Shown: positions 11,402 through 22,194 of the stretch, in pieces | Layout of the letters: every line of letters starts with the position of its first letter | Position numbering within the stretch: the stretch's first letter is position 1 | Origin: Macrolepiota albuminosa | Taxonomy: Eukaryota; Basidiomycota; Agaricomycetes; Agaricales; Agaricaceae | Reading direction: 5' to 3' | DNA: 64,000 nucleotides | Assembly: GCA_027475525.1 (NCBI GenBank) | Contig: JAMWFC010000129.1 | Location: forward strand, 62,001 to 126,000 | Notes under the pieces: generated by a model | What the model saw: the letters and a program-made list of their open reading frames with translations, nothing else | Databases searched by the model: none | What the model was told of the DNA's origin: nothing | Made by a program: the position numbers and the translations under genes

Positions 11402-11831
11402 CGGACCTTAGAGTAGATAGGCCGTTTGTACATATATTTTTGTTGGCGCCTCGATTTCTTTTTATATAATTTTGGTGTTTCCCTGCTGAGTGGAGGAATT
11501 GAGTCCAATAATCTGAGTTAGCGTAGCGGCAGAGAGCAAGGAAAGTATAGCAAAGGGAAAGCAAGCGGTAAGTATTCTGAGGTAGGTATTAGCAAGAACA
11601 GTAATATGTGAGGGACTTCGACAAATTTTGAGGAAAAGGGAAACGCTCAGTAAATCATCATAGCGAAAAACCCTTGGCGAGAGTTGCGCAATGCGCTAAG
11701 CGTTGGCGACACGCTAGCGCTGCGACTTGACTATGTAAAGAATTGTCTGTTGGATATAGTACAGTAAGTATCGGCAAGAGAGATAAGTAAAGTAAGTAAT
11801 AGAAAAAGGAGCTTATCAATAATATTCTTTT
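11402..11831. other. Convergent intergenic stretch in A1
   Basis: 430 bp between the stop of the + strand antisense gene and the stop of the - strand integrase. It should hold the 3' ends of both transcripts. No other gene is seen. Confidence 0.5.
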
Positions 11832-12063
11832 CTAATCATTTTCTTCTTCTTCAACCAGAGTCGGTAAGTCATCATCGTCCAATATTTCGGTTTCTTCAAG
11901 TTCTCTAAGCTTGGCGGTGTCGATATCTAGCGCTTCCAACGGCAAGTCAATCTGTTCTCTGGCGAGATACGGCAATAGGCGAAAAGCGGCAACCGGTCGA
12001 TGCAGTACTGAACCATCTAATTCACAGAGCACGTAAGCGCCTCCACGGTTACGAGAGATAACT

Positions 12064-12217
12064 ACCAAAGGTCCAAGATAGCGCGGGCGCATTTTCTTAT
12101 TGTATGAGGTTTCAATTTTGGAGTTGCGCATAAGCACTAGACCAAAGGTCCAAGATAGCGCGGGCGCATTTTCTTATTGTATGAGGTTTCAATTTTGGAG
12201 TTGCGCATAAGCACTAG
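12064..12217. repeat. 77-bp tandem duplication 4
   Basis: Exact copies at 12064 and 12141 in the C-terminal part of A1 integrase; shifts the frame. Confidence 0.9.
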
Positions 12218-12323
12218 CGCACCCCTCGGGAAGTTGTAATCTTTGATAGTCGCGCTATGGTCGGTTTCGAATCGTAGGGCTGCTTGGCGACAGGCGCTAA
12301 AGACTACCTCGTGGAGTCGCTCT

Positions 12324-12477
12324 AAATCTTCTTTCCTTCGCTGGAGATCAATAGCTCGTCTGGCGATAAGGTCGGTAGTCGCTAAGATGCTGTTGGGTGC
12401 AAATCTTCTTTCCTTCGCTGGAGATCAATAGCTCGTCTGGCGATAAGGTCGGTAGTCGCTAAGATGCTGTTGGGTGC
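12324..12477. repeat. 77-bp tandem duplication 5
   Basis: Exact copies at 12324 and 12401 in A1 integrase, 107 bp from duplication 4; shifts the frame. Confidence 0.9.
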
Positions 12478-13662
12478 TGGCTAAAGATAGGTCGCTTCTA
12501 TAATGTCGGCAGGGAGTAACGGATGGGTGCCAGTAGCCGCGTAATAGGGAGAGCAACCCATGCGCTTACGAATAGTAACTCTTTCCGACCAAAATACTGA
12601 ATATGTCGCTTCACTCCAACGAGACTCGTCGCCATCGACTGCCTTGAAAAGCGCTTGCCGAACGTCAAAGTGTGGTCTCTCTACCAGGCCATTGGCGCGC
12701 TTGTTGTAGCCAGATACTCGAATGTGGTGAATGTTGTATTTCTTGGCGAGATATGTTAGCGCTTTGATGATGGGCGCACCGTTATCCGTGACGATTTCTC
12801 TTAGCGCTCCCCAACGGCAAATGACGTCCTCAAATAGCCACTTGGCGACCGCATCCGTATTTTCTCTTTGGAGCATTCGAAATTCAGGCCAGTGGATTAG
12901 CGAGCAACGACCTTGAATGATGTACTTGTAGCGACCAGATTTGGGCATGTGCATGGTGTCGACATAGATTTTGCTGAAGAGGGAAGCTGGCGTTGCAACG
13001 GTTGGCGGTATGAGCACTTGGCGCGTTTGTTGGATTTGGCAGAGGTGGCAAGTCCTAATGTACCAGGCAATGTCGGCACTAGCGTGTGGCCACCAGAATC
13101 GTTCTAGCAGGGACGCTCAGATAGTGTACAGGCCTCTATGTCCTAGCTCGTCATGCATGGCGCGCAGGACTCGTAAGCGACTTTCTGACTTGATGATCAG
13201 CTTGTGAGCGCCGTCTCGATTTCGTCGCCAAAGTCGGTTGTCGGTAAAGAAGAAACGGGTAGCGTATCAGATAAAGGTCGCGTATTGCTCGTCGGTAAGG
13301 TCTGGGGGTCGCTTAAGGTCTTGTATCCATTGTTCGACTACTAACAGGCGACTATCTTCCGCCTTTGCCTTGGCGGATCAGGGAACGGCGTCGTAGGTCA
13401 GGTTTTTGCTGTCTTCTCTTAGCGACTGGGGTTCCTGTACAACTTTTACTGGAGGCAAGTTTTGACTGAAAATGCTTGCCGTGTAGAACGTGAGGGGTGC
13501 GCTAAAGGTCTCGGGGCGGTAAGGGACGATGGGATGTAACAGGATGCTGGTAGGCTGTTGCCGTCGCAATAAGGGGATAGGTTGTTGTATAAGGTGCACA
13601 AAACCATGTAATCGGTCGATCCAGTCCTCGAAATCGCTATCAGCCTGTGGATCCACTGCCGG

Positions 13663-14783
13663 TGATGACGCCAACTGTAGTTGGGTGCGCTGGACGTATA
13701 CGCAGTACAACGCCGTCTCCAGCGCCTGGCGTACGGGTTTGTGAGGAGTCCCGGCAGGGTCCTGGTGTGCTTGAGCAGAGGTGATAGGGCGATGCGCTAG
13801 ACGATAGCGCCTTGGGTGCTACCTAGCAAGTGGTAAGCATCGTAGCTTAGGAGAAGTTATAGAGAAATAAACGAATAGCGCAGCGTAGCGTGCCCGTAGG
13901 TGGCACCGTAAACGACGAAGACGAGATAGACGAAGCTAGCGCCAAACTTGGTGGCAAAGTCAGGCAACGCTAGCGCGATTTGAACGCTAAGTGTAACTGG
14001 GTGCTCAAGAGGTTACGATTCGTTGTTATATACATGGCAAGTAGCTAGTTTTTATACTATGCGCTACATTATTTCCAAAATAAGTCCATTGACGGCGCTA
14101 CCAATTAGCGCCTCTCTTCGTGACTGTAGCTAACAGCCACCTGTCAACGGCGACCTGCAGCACATGGGTGACGGCGACCAACGGCGACTCTAAAACTACT
14201 TAGAAGTGGTACGAGTTTGCTCACTTTTTGATGTAATTTAATTGGCCATGCCATCCCGGGGTATGGTCGGGGAATCCTCGACAGACGCCGTGAGCACTAA
14301 TTCCGGCGCTAAACATTGTACCATCTTTTGATAGATTTAAATGTCGGGTCTGCGTGTATCCTGTCTCGTCGTCATTGATTCTTTTAGACTTCTGATTGAG
14401 GTGCCTCGGTGATTGACAGCGCCAATTGCTAACTCCTTCCAGTACTGATCGGGGTTTGGTCAAGACTTCTGATTGAGGTGCCTCGGTGATTGACAGCGCC
14501 AATTGCTAACTCCTTCCAGTACTGATCGGGGTTTGGTCAAAGTCCCCTCCCGCCGTTATGCTAGCGCTATAAGTCCTGAGTCTTCTTGGTCTTCAAAGTA
14601 ACTGAGTGGAGTGCGCTGAGGGGCTGATACTGGTGATTGAGATGAATGGATAAGTCTTGCCATAGAGCGCCCGCGCTAGGGCTGCTCTGTTACCCAAGGC
14701 TGGTCGCTAGAGCCTTTAGTGTGTCAAGTGTTGGTCGGCCTATAATGTCCCTTGATGCGCTCAGTCCGAGTAGAAGCCTATCA
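13663..14783 (-). repeat. Beta-type A LTR inserted in A1 integrase
   Basis: TGATGACGCCAACTG to GAAGCCTATCA, 1121 bp, or 1044 bp without the 77-bp duplication at 14386. It is close to the A2 LTR (38744-39810) and the A3 LTR (59421-60467). The four bases before it, CCGG, fit the palindromic N-CG-N target seen for other A insertions; the right partner is lost. It is the 3' LTR of a beta element whose pol is missing beyond the gap. Confidence 0.88.
14386..14539. repeat. 77-bp tandem duplication 6
   Basis: Exact copies at 14386 and 14463 in the beta LTR. The A2 and A3 LTRs have one copy. Confidence 0.9.
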
Positions 14784-14871
14784 TCTCCCCCCAACTGAAA
14801 AATTGACTGTCCTCAGTCAAACGCCGTCGTTAATTTGACTGCGCTACGGTCCGTATAATGCCGCCGGCGCC

Positions 14872-14880
14872 TTATAAAAG
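14872..14880 (+). promoter_or_regulatory. TATA box of the antisense gene, beta type
   Basis: TTATAAAAG lies about 50 nt before the ATG at 14930 and is conserved at 40303 before the A3 copy (ATG 40361). It lies outside the LTR, so the antisense gene may have its own promoter. Confidence 0.6.
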
Positions 14881-14929
14881 TCGTTTTCCGTACTTCACCT
14901 TCCCGTGTTTTCCTTCCCATCTTTCCAGT

Positions 14930-16867
14930 ATGTCCACTTCTTTCGACGCCTCTGCTCTCCGCAATTTCCTGGCTAAGGCCTCCTATTTATTTGATCGCGC
15001 TAAGTCTGTTGGTCCCGCCGATGCGCCACAAACCGTCCCTGGTATTATGCAACTCTATCGGCGCTGGCTCGTGGTCCATGGCTCCGACAGTTCCTGGGAG
15101 CGGGGTGACGAGGTTCGCGAGTGGTGCGTGGCCCGGTACCGTGAGTATGAGGGTGCCGATTGGTTGCGCCCTTTCGCGGACCTTTTCGTAAGTTTTCTAA
15201 GTTTGATTTTGGCGTTGTGGCACTAAGGTTCAGCGCCCATACTAGGCTCCTCGCGGACCTTTTCGTAAGTTTTCTAAGTTTGATTTTGGCGTTGTGGCAC
15301 TAAGGTTCAGCGCCCATACTAGGCTCCCTCCTTATCTGACGAGATCGACGCGTTGTTGGCTAGCACCGAGGTCAGCGAAGTAAGTCCTTCCTTCTCCTCC
15401 CCCTTTTTCCACTGTTAATCCTTGAGTAGTCGGTTGCCACGTCTCCCACCGTCGCCAGTCTTCCTACTGCCCCATCGGCCTCTACTGTCCCTTCTGTTCC
15501 TACCGCCCCTCCTTCTTCGACTTCTGTTCCACCTCCTTCCGTTCTTGGCAGCCCTTTTCGTGGCGCTACTTCTTCCACTCGCCCTGCCCCAAGCGCTGCT
15601 TCTCCCGTCCGTACTGCCCCTCCCCATTCGGCCATCAAACGTATTGCCGTTTCTCGTAGCGAGCCACAACCCGGCCTGACGCGCCCAACTTCTCACGGTC
15701 CTCTGCGTAATTTCGCCATTGTTATTGAACGAGCGCCTCCTGCTCGTGCTAGTTCTCCTCCCAAACGTACCGTGCGTTCTTTTCCTATCTTCCTTACTCC
15801 ATTTTTCTGACTTCTCCCCCTTCCAGATCAATCTCCCTGCTCGTGTTCCCCCTTTGTATGTCGTAAGTGCTTTGCTCGTTGTCGCTAGACTTTAGCGCCT
15901 AAATGTTAATGTCGATAGGCGCCTAACCAGACCATGTTCACCGATGCGGAGCTTCGCGACCTTTTGCGTCTTCGCCGTGATACTACCGTCATTGATACCG
16001 GCGTTCCGGCTGGTGTCCAAGTACTGGGTGGCAAGAAGAAGGTTACCGTTGCGCCCTTGGAGCGTCGCGCGTTTAGGGCAAAGATTGGCGCGGTAAGCAC
16101 TGTTTTGCCCCTTTGGAGGTTCATGCCGTCGCTGACTTCTTTCTTAGTGTGACAAGTGTTGGTCTGAGAACGACCCTGAGGGCTGCTGGTTTCCTACCGC
16201 GTCTCTGCCTTGCTATCGGTGCGATGCATTGAAACGAGGCTGCGCCTTCAACAGGATTCGTACTCGTGAACGTGGTAGGGACGCCATTATGCAAAGGAAC
16301 TATGAGCGCGCAGTGTTGGTTCGTAACGCCCGAGACTTCGTGCTGCAGCAACGTGATTTGGTGGCTACTCACCAACCCACGGTAATCAGCGCAGCCAGCC
16401 TGGCGCTGCCGACTACCCAGGATGGTACTACCGTGGCGGCACCTTTTGCTCGCTCTCCTCGTCGTCCCGTCCTTTCAAAGCGTAAGCCTGTTGTCGCGTC
16501 TCCTGGCAAGAGCCCTGGTAAGCGCCGCGAGCTAGCGCCTGCTACGCCTGTGGTTTTGTCTTCGACCGAGTCTTCTACGGATGAGGGGGAAGGCACTGAG
16601 AGGGATGCCGAGGGAGAGGATGATGATGAAGCTGAGCCCGTTGTTGATGCCGATGCGCTGTTGGCGGTACGCGCTCTCCTGCTTCGCCTTACTCCCCCTA
16701 TCGCCGCTAACCCTCGTCAGAGTGACCCCAGTGGTAACCAGTACGCATTTCCCTAACTTCTCTTCTCTCCGCGTGCTAACTTCTTGACTGATAGGTCCCC
16801 CACTCCTGTTCCCGCCGTAGTGGCTATCCCTGCTGCCGAAGATGTCATTATGTCTGATGCTAGCGCT
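14930..16867 (+). pseudogene. Antisense cysteine-cluster gene, beta copy, cut by B2
   Basis: I chose the ATG at 14930 (MSTSFDASALRNFLAKASYLF) because a TATA box lies about 50 nt upstream; an in-frame ATG at 14858 lies before that box. Exon 1 ends near 15189 (WLRPFADLF). The segment before the cluster (MFTDAELRDLLRLRRD, 15933 on) aligns with exon 5 of the 9164 gene. The cluster exon starts at about 16150 with CDKCWSENDPEGCWF and then CYRCDALKRGC, the same C-x2-C-x8-C-x8-C-x2-C-x6-C spacing. An acidic Ser/Glu-rich region follows. The gene is cut at 16868 by B2, so its C-terminus is missing. The 77-bp duplication at 15174 covers the exon 1/intron 1 boundary. Function unknown. Confidence 0.8.
15174..15327. 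repeat. 77-bp tandem duplication 7
   Basis: Exact copies at 15174 and 15251, covering the end of exon 1 and intron 1 of the antisense gene. The A3 copy has one. Confidence 0.9.
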
Positions 16868-17587
16868 TGTCACGACCCCTTCCCTCCGGGCCCACCCCGG
16901 GACACCCCCGGAACACCCTCCGGGACCCTCCCTCCGACCCCACAAGACACGCCCCGCCATCACGACCGCCGGCACCGCCATCACGCGCATCAAGGACCGC
17001 CATCAGCCGCCACCAGCCCCGATCAACGATCCCATCACGCATCACGGCTCCACCCGCGCCAATTGATCGCGCGGCCCACACGCGCGATCCCGGTATACAG
17101 TCCCTGCCCGCTACTCAATGGCCCCCGGAACTCATCCTAGACACCCCGGAACCCCGAGACACGTTCCCGTAGTACTTATAGCCTAGCCCCCCACTGTATT
17201 CGCTAGTCTTGATATTACATACTTTGCATAACTGTTACTTGGATATTGCGTGCCCTCTGTTTGACTGGTACGCCTCGTTTGGTACGCTTCGACTGGCACG
17301 CCTTGGTATTCGCGTGCTATAAGTTTGGTACGCACTTCGCGACTCTTAAATTACTAACTTGGTCTCGTCTTAGAACCTCCGGTTCACGACTCGACCCCCT
17401 CTAACCCTCAGCTACTCTCATCCAAAACCCCCGGACTCTAGTCCCCTCTCCCGGGATTACTCCTGTCCTCGTCTTGAACCCCGGAGTCCTAGCCCCGGAG
17501 TTCCAGACACCCGAGTATCCGTAGATCAAGTCCGCATCGTAAGGGCGTCGCTTTCCCGGAAAGCCCCCGATTCAGCGGAACCTGACA
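16868..17587 (+). repeat. B2 left (5') LTR
   Basis: 720 bp, TGTCACGACC to CCTGACA, with AGTCTTGATATTA near 17200, complementary to the primer-binding site at 17588-17600. Confidence 0.92.
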
Positions 17588-18568
17588 TAATATCAAGACT
17601 CTTTCCTTACACCGTTCTTGATGGCTACGTATACTCACACCTACTACCCCACGGGGTACCAGACCGACCCTTACGGACGCCCGGTACCCGACCACTACTC
17701 CGCACAGACCCCCCGCCCTGTCTACCCACCCCTCCCATACGAACCTCAGTACCTCCACCGCCACTGGGCCCCCGACCCATCCTTCTATGATCTGGGGCCC
17801 TCAGCCAGTTGGGCCCCTCCGCCCAACCTAGCCATGGCACGACCCGTGGAGGTCCCCTCGTACCGGAGCATTCCCGGGGGCCTGCCGGAGACCCCTCCTG
17901 TACCCAGTGGGCCTCGCCCGATTCCCCCCAGCGAGGGCCCCTTTGCACCCACCCCCTACTACGGTTACCAGCGCCCCGTCCCCCAACCCCGAGAACCCCG
18001 AGGACCCCCCTACCCCGACTACCCCCCTCGTCATTACCCGGCCGCCGCTCCACCCGCTCGAACCCCTCCCTCGCCAATGGGACGACGACGCCTCGAGGAG
18101 TATGAACGGCAACGGGACGAGATACTCCGCTCCCTCAGGATCTCACCGGAGGACTTCGCGCAACGGACAAGGACGCTGCTTGTGGAGTTCGGGCACGACG
18201 ACTTCGAAGGCACTCCGGAGGAATGGGCTCACTGCCTGGTCGAATTCGGGGATCGCCTCACGCGAGGAGAACTCCCGGAGCAAACCATGGTAAAGTATAG
18301 GCGCAATACGATCCTCTGGGAAGAATTACAACAGCTGCTCGACGAAGTCCACGCGTCCCCCTCCCCTCGGCCCCTCAACGACCCCGCGGACCCAGGTCGC
18401 TCGATTCACATTCGACGGGAACCCCCGGAACCGGCCCCAGCAGTCCCGGCAGCCCCCACGGTCCCCACTCCGGAGCAACGGCAACGGGAAGAACGGCAGA
18501 ACGCCTCAGCCATACTACGGTCCCTCAACCCGACGGGAGGCCTCTTCGATCAACCCGCTGCTCGCACG

Positions 18569-18722
18569 GTAGGCTTGTCAACTCGCCGCAGGGCTAACTC
18601 CGTTCCTAGTACCTTCGAGACCTGGGGACAGCCTCAAAGACCCCTGTAGGCTTGTCAACTCGCCGCAGGGCTAACTCCGTTCCTAGTACCTTCGAGACCT
18701 GGGGACAGCCTCAAAGACCCCT
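18569..18722. repeat. 77-bp tandem duplication 8
   Basis: Exact copies at 18569 and 18646 in B2 gag. The junction itself creates the TAG that ends the open frame. Confidence 0.92.
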
Positions 18723-18917
18723 GGACCCCTCCCGCGAACAGACAACGCCCGACCCCCGGCCCCGACGAACCCCGGTACAGCCCGGGTGGACACCCCTAGT
18801 ACGGACGACACGTTATGCTACATTGACGAGCTCACGCGCGATAACAACGAACAACGTCCCGCGCCCGCGCCCGCCCCGGCACCAGCACCGCCCGCCACGT
18901 CCGCCCCGGCCCCTCCG

Positions 18918-19071
18918 GAACGCAACTTCCGCCGCGATCCGCCACCCCACTTCGACCTACGGAACCCCCCGCGACCCCCGATGCAAGCCCGACCGAACGC
19001 AACTTCCGCCGCGATCCGCCACCCCACTTCGACCTACGGAACCCCCCGCGACCCCCGATGCAGGCCCGACC
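18918..19071. repeat. 77-bp tandem duplication 9
   Basis: Copies at 18918 and 18995 in B2 gag, with one visible A/G difference near the end of the unit. It shifts the frame. Confidence 0.85.
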
Positions 19072-19625
19072 CTCCCGGATTGACGCCCCCCGCGCAACCC
19101 GGCACCCGACCCAGCACCTAACCCCCCTCCGATCGACCCAACCCCACCAAACCCTCCCCGACCGCCTCCGCCCCCTCCCGCCGAACCTCGAGGACGACCC
19201 CCAGGACCCCCCCCTCCGCCGCCCCCTGCGTGGAGACCCGGGCCTCCTCCCGGCAGGAACGAGCCCCCGTGGGACAACGGGCCTCCCGGGCGTGGACCCC
19301 CAGGTGAGCCACCCGGAGGAGGTCCTCCCGGCGGGTGGGGCCCCGCCCTTGGTGCGTTTCCTCCTCAAGGAGGGGGGGGCAATCATTATTACTATTATTA
19401 CAATGCTGGCCCCCCTCCCCGCAACACTGCCGGATCGGACGACGCTCGCGACGCCCTCGCCCGCGAAGGACGATTGGACATTCAAAAGCCCGACGCTTTC
19501 ACGGGCCGGGACCCCCGAAAATGGCGTACCTTCCTCACACAATGTCTCAATACGTTTCAGGCAAAGCCGCTCACGTTTCAGGTTGACAGCTCCCGGGTGG
19601 CCTTTGCCGCGTCGTACCTCCAGGG

Positions 19626-19725
19626 NNNNNNNNNNNNNNNNNNNNNNNNNNNNNNNNNNNNNNNNNNNNNNNNNNNNNNNNNNNNNNNNNNNNNNNNNNN
19701 NNNNNNNNNNNNNNNNNNNNNNNNN
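19626..19725. other. Assembly gap, 100 N
   Basis: Exactly 100 N, a standard filler for a gap of unknown size. The left flank is B2 gag and the right flank is the last 72 bp of an alpha LTR. The nested structure requires the rest of B2, of the beta element and of A1 to lie here. Confidence 0.97.
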
Positions 19726-19797
19726 GAGTGCGGCAAGGTTTCCGGAGCCGGTGCCGAGCCTGCCGTTGATGCGCCTAACCTGTATAGGGTCCTATCA
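19726..19797 (-). repeat. End of the second A1 alpha LTR
   Basis: GAGTGCGGCAAGG to GGTCCTATCA, identical to 8923-8994 as far as I can read. It is followed by ACGT and then by B1 reverse transcriptase, so it marks the right end of A1. Confidence 0.9.
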
Positions 19798-20549
19798 ACG
19801 TGAAGAAAGTACAGTCCTTCTTGGGTTTCGCTAACTTCTACCAGAGGTTTATAGATAACTACTCCGGTATCACAAAACTCCTCAACCGGCTCACGTGCAA
19901 GGACGTCGCCTGGAACTGGGACAGTAAGTGCCAGAGTGTCTTTAACCTGCTCAAGGAGGCTTTCATGGCCGTCCCCATACTCCAGCACTACGACCCGGCC
20001 CTTCCGATTATCCTGGAATGCGACACCTCCGACTATGCCATTGCCAGGATTCTCTCGCAGATGGAACTTGACGGCAGGGAGCCCCGGCCAGTTGCCTTCT
20101 ACACCTGGTCCATGATCGACACTGAGCTCAACTACGACATCTACAACAAGGAGCTCCTCGCCATTGTTGAAGCCTTCAAACAATGGCGAGCCTACCTCGA
20201 GGGAGCCCGGCACCGGATTCAGATCTACTTGGATCACAACAACCTGCAGTACTTCACCACAACCAAGCAACTTAGTCGATGGCAGGCCCAATGGTCCGAG
20301 GTCCTCTCGGAATACGACTTCACGATCCAGTACCGCCCGGGACGACTCGGAGCTAAACCCGATGCCCTTACCTGTCGACCAGACATCTATCCTAAGAAGT
20401 CGTTCAAGGCAGAACGCAATGCGTTCAATCATCGCGTGGTGATCCCTCCCAAACATCTGAATGCCGTACTAATCTTGAACGACAAAGGGACCCTGAACCA
20501 GATCCGCCGTGCCCCCCAAGACAAGTACTTCACCGATCATGACCCCTGA
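19798..20549 (+). pseudogene. B1 pol: reverse transcriptase thumb and RNase H
   Basis: This continues the reverse transcriptase interrupted at 8045. KKVQSFLGFANFYQRFIDNYS is the connection, then LNRLTCKDVAWNWDSKCQ. The RNase H-like domain follows: ILECDTSDYAIARILSQ holds the first acidic residue, KELLAIVEAFKQWRAYLEG the glutamate region, and YLDHNNLQYF the aspartate. It then gives SRWQAQWSEVLSEYDFTIQYR and KPDALTCRPD. It degrades RNA from the RNA/DNA hybrid. The frame is open for about 250 codons before a TGA at 20547. Confidence 0.92.
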
Positions 20550-20559
20550 AACCCTTCCG

Positions 20560-22020
20560 ATGGAACCAACTGGGACCCCACCTTCTCCTTGTCCTCTGAC
20601 GAAAAACTCCTCCTCCGGGACGGCCGCATCTACGTCCTGGATCACGCCTGACTCCGCTACAACGTCCTCCATCAACACCACAACCACAAGCTCCGGGGAC
20701 ACCCTGGAATACGTAAGACTCTCCAGCTTATCTCCCGGACTTACTTTTGGCCAGGGTTGAAGAAGGACGTAACCGACACCCTGGAATACGTAAGACTCTC
20801 CAGCTTATCTCCCGGACTTACTTTTGGCCAGGGTTGAAGAAGGACGTAACCTGTTACATTCAATCGTGCGAACCCTGCCTCCAGGCCAAGGTCCCCCAAC
20901 ACCAACCATTCGGACTCCTGAAACCCCTGCTGGTTGGACGACATCCCTGGTCCTCCATATCCCTGGACCACATCGTCGAACTCCCAGAATCTAAAGGGTT
21001 CGATGCCATTCTCGTCGTTGTGTGCAGGCTAACCAAACAGGGCATCTTCCTACCCTGCCACACCACGGACACTGCCCTGGACTTTGCCCAGCTGTTCCTC
21101 GAGCACATCTTTGCCAAACACAGCCTCCTGGACGACATTGTTTCCGACCGCGGCCCCCTCTTCGTGTCCAAGTTTTGGACTTCCCTATGTAAGGCACTTG
21201 AGGTAAAAACTAACCTCTCTACCGCCTACCACCCCGAAACTGACGGCCAAACCAAAAGGGTCAACCAGTCCCTCGAGCAGTACCTCCGACTGTATGTCAA
21301 CTACCTGCAGGACAACTGGCACGCTGAGCTCCCCCTGGCCGAGTTCACCTATAACAACACGCCGTACTCTGCCACCGGGGTATCACCCTTCTTTGCCAAC
21401 AAGGGATACCACCCTCAACTGACGCTCTCGCTTCGGGACATCCCATCGCACGCTGCCCACAAGGTCGCCTAGGACCTCCAGTCCCTTCACAAGTTTCTCC
21501 AGGAAGAGATCGACACCGTGAACCAGGCCTATGCAAAACACGCTGACCGGAAACGAGAAGACACCCCCGATTGGGCCCCTGGAACAAAGGTATGGTTAGA
21601 TCGACGCCACCTCTGCACCCGCTGGCCCTCCCCAAAACTTGATCACAAGCGCCTCAGCCCGTTCAAAATATTGAAGAAAGTCTCATCCCACGCCTACAAG
21701 ATCGAGCTTCCTCCAGGACTAAAAGGTCTGCACCCGGTATTCCACGTCCGCCTCCTGGAATGACACCCCCCGGATCCCTTCTCCGAATGACGCCCCGAGC
21801 CCCCTCCCCCGGTCGAAGTCAAGGACAAGTACCACTACAAGGTTGAAGACATCCTCGACTCCTAGAATATTCGTGGACGACCCCACTTCCTCATATGGTG
21901 GAAGGGATACAGCCCGGAAGATGACACTTGGGAACCACGCAGAAACCTCGAAGGCGCCCTCGACAAACTCCGGGACTTCCAACAACGGCACCCGGGAAAC
22001 AACCTTCCCGGGCGCAGGAC
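20560..22020 (+). pseudogene. B1 integrase with C-terminal chromodomain, broken
   Basis: The HHCC zinc domain reads HKLRGHPGIRKTLQL to YIQSCEPCLQAK. The catalytic core has D in SISLDHIVELP, D in VSDRGPLFV and E in NQSLEQYLR. The GPY-like region (LSPFKILKKVSSHAYKIELP, PVFHVRLLE) is followed by a chromodomain, HYKVEDILDS then [17 protein letters not shown], which in chromoviruses steers integration to modified histones. Breaks: TGA at about 20650 (LDHA-LRYN), the 77-bp duplication at 20698, TAG at about 21470 (HKVA-DLQ), and two TGA near 21762 and 21788; the chromodomain lies in two frames. Confidence 0.9.
20698..20851. repeat. 77-bp tandem duplication 10
   Basis: Exact copies at 20698 and 20775 in the zinc domain of B1 integrase; shifts the frame. 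Confidence 0.92.
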
Positions 22021-22040
22021 TCACAGACGGCAGTAGTGGG

Positions 22041-22194
22041 CATAACCCCCGCCTCTGGGCTCAGTAGGGATTCAACTCCCATGTATACTTTCTGCTTTCC
22101 CTTTCTAGATCTTACTCCATAACCCCCGCCTCTGGGCTCAGTAGGGATTCAACTCCCATGTATACTTTCTGCTTTCCCTTTCTAGATCTTACTC
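22041..22194. repeat. 77-bp tandem duplication 11
   Basis: Exact copies at 22041 and 22118 just after the B1 chromodomain, outside known coding sequence. Confidence 0.92.

Larger units (their letters stand above)
11832..13658 (-). pseudogene. A1 integrase, N-terminally truncated
   Basis: Integrase joins element DNA to the target. On the minus strand the end of the zinc domain (RTCHLCQIQQ) is followed by the catalytic core with all three acidic residues visible: D in YVDTMHMPKSG, D in IVTDNGAP, and E in GLVERPHFD. The C-terminal part has PRYLGPLVVISRNRGG and ends in an acidic tail (LVEEEEND) at 11832. There is no chromodomain. Breaks: TAG at about 12481 where A3 keeps CAG, and two 77-bp duplications (12064, 12324) that shift frame. 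The upstream end is cut at 13663 by a beta LTR. The best intact relative is A3 integrase, 44770-46519. Confidence 0.88.
16868..19625 (+). mobile_element. B2: second B chromovirus copy, truncated by the gap
   Basis: It starts with a 720-bp LTR (16868-17587), then the same self-priming site and gag as B1. It entered the beta antisense gene; the bases before it are GCGCT. It breaks off at the N run within the capsid domain (AFAASYLQ). B2 keeps CpG-containing arginine codons that are stops in B1, so it is younger. About 8 kb of it should lie in the gap if it is full length. Confidence 0.9.
17621..19625 (+). pseudogene. gag: B2 gag, interrupted by artefacts and the gap
   Basis: The ATG at 17621 opens MATYTHTYYPTGYQTDPYGR, the Pro/Tyr-rich N-terminus seen in B1. 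The frame is open to 18649, including RLEEYERQRDEILRSLRIS, where B1 has a TGA instead of the first arginine. The stop at 18647-18649 exists only because of the 77-bp duplication at 18569, so gag may be intact in the real genome. A second duplication lies at 18918. The capsid domain starts near 19474 (LDIQKPDAFTGRDPRKWRTF) and runs into the N gap. Confidence 0.88.
8046..19797 (-). mobile_element. A1: Ty3/gypsy element (alpha LTR), inserted in B1, incomplete
   Basis: Bounded by an alpha LTR (8046-8994) and the last 72 bp of a second alpha LTR (19726-19797), with a 4-bp target duplication ACGT (8042-8045 and 19798-19801). Orientation is set by pol, on the minus strand. In plus coordinates: 3' LTR, complement of the polypurine tract (8995 on), antisense gene 9164-11401 (+), integrase 11832-13658 (-). 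A beta-type element enters at 13663 and a second B element at 16868, and then the 100-N gap begins. The rest of A1 (RNase H, reverse transcriptase, protease, gag, most of the 5' LTR) is missing from the assembly. Confidence 0.85.

Noticed and set aside
19578..20456. Long minus-strand open frame spanning the N gap
   Set aside because: It crosses unknown bases and is opposite to clear reverse transcriptase/RNase H.
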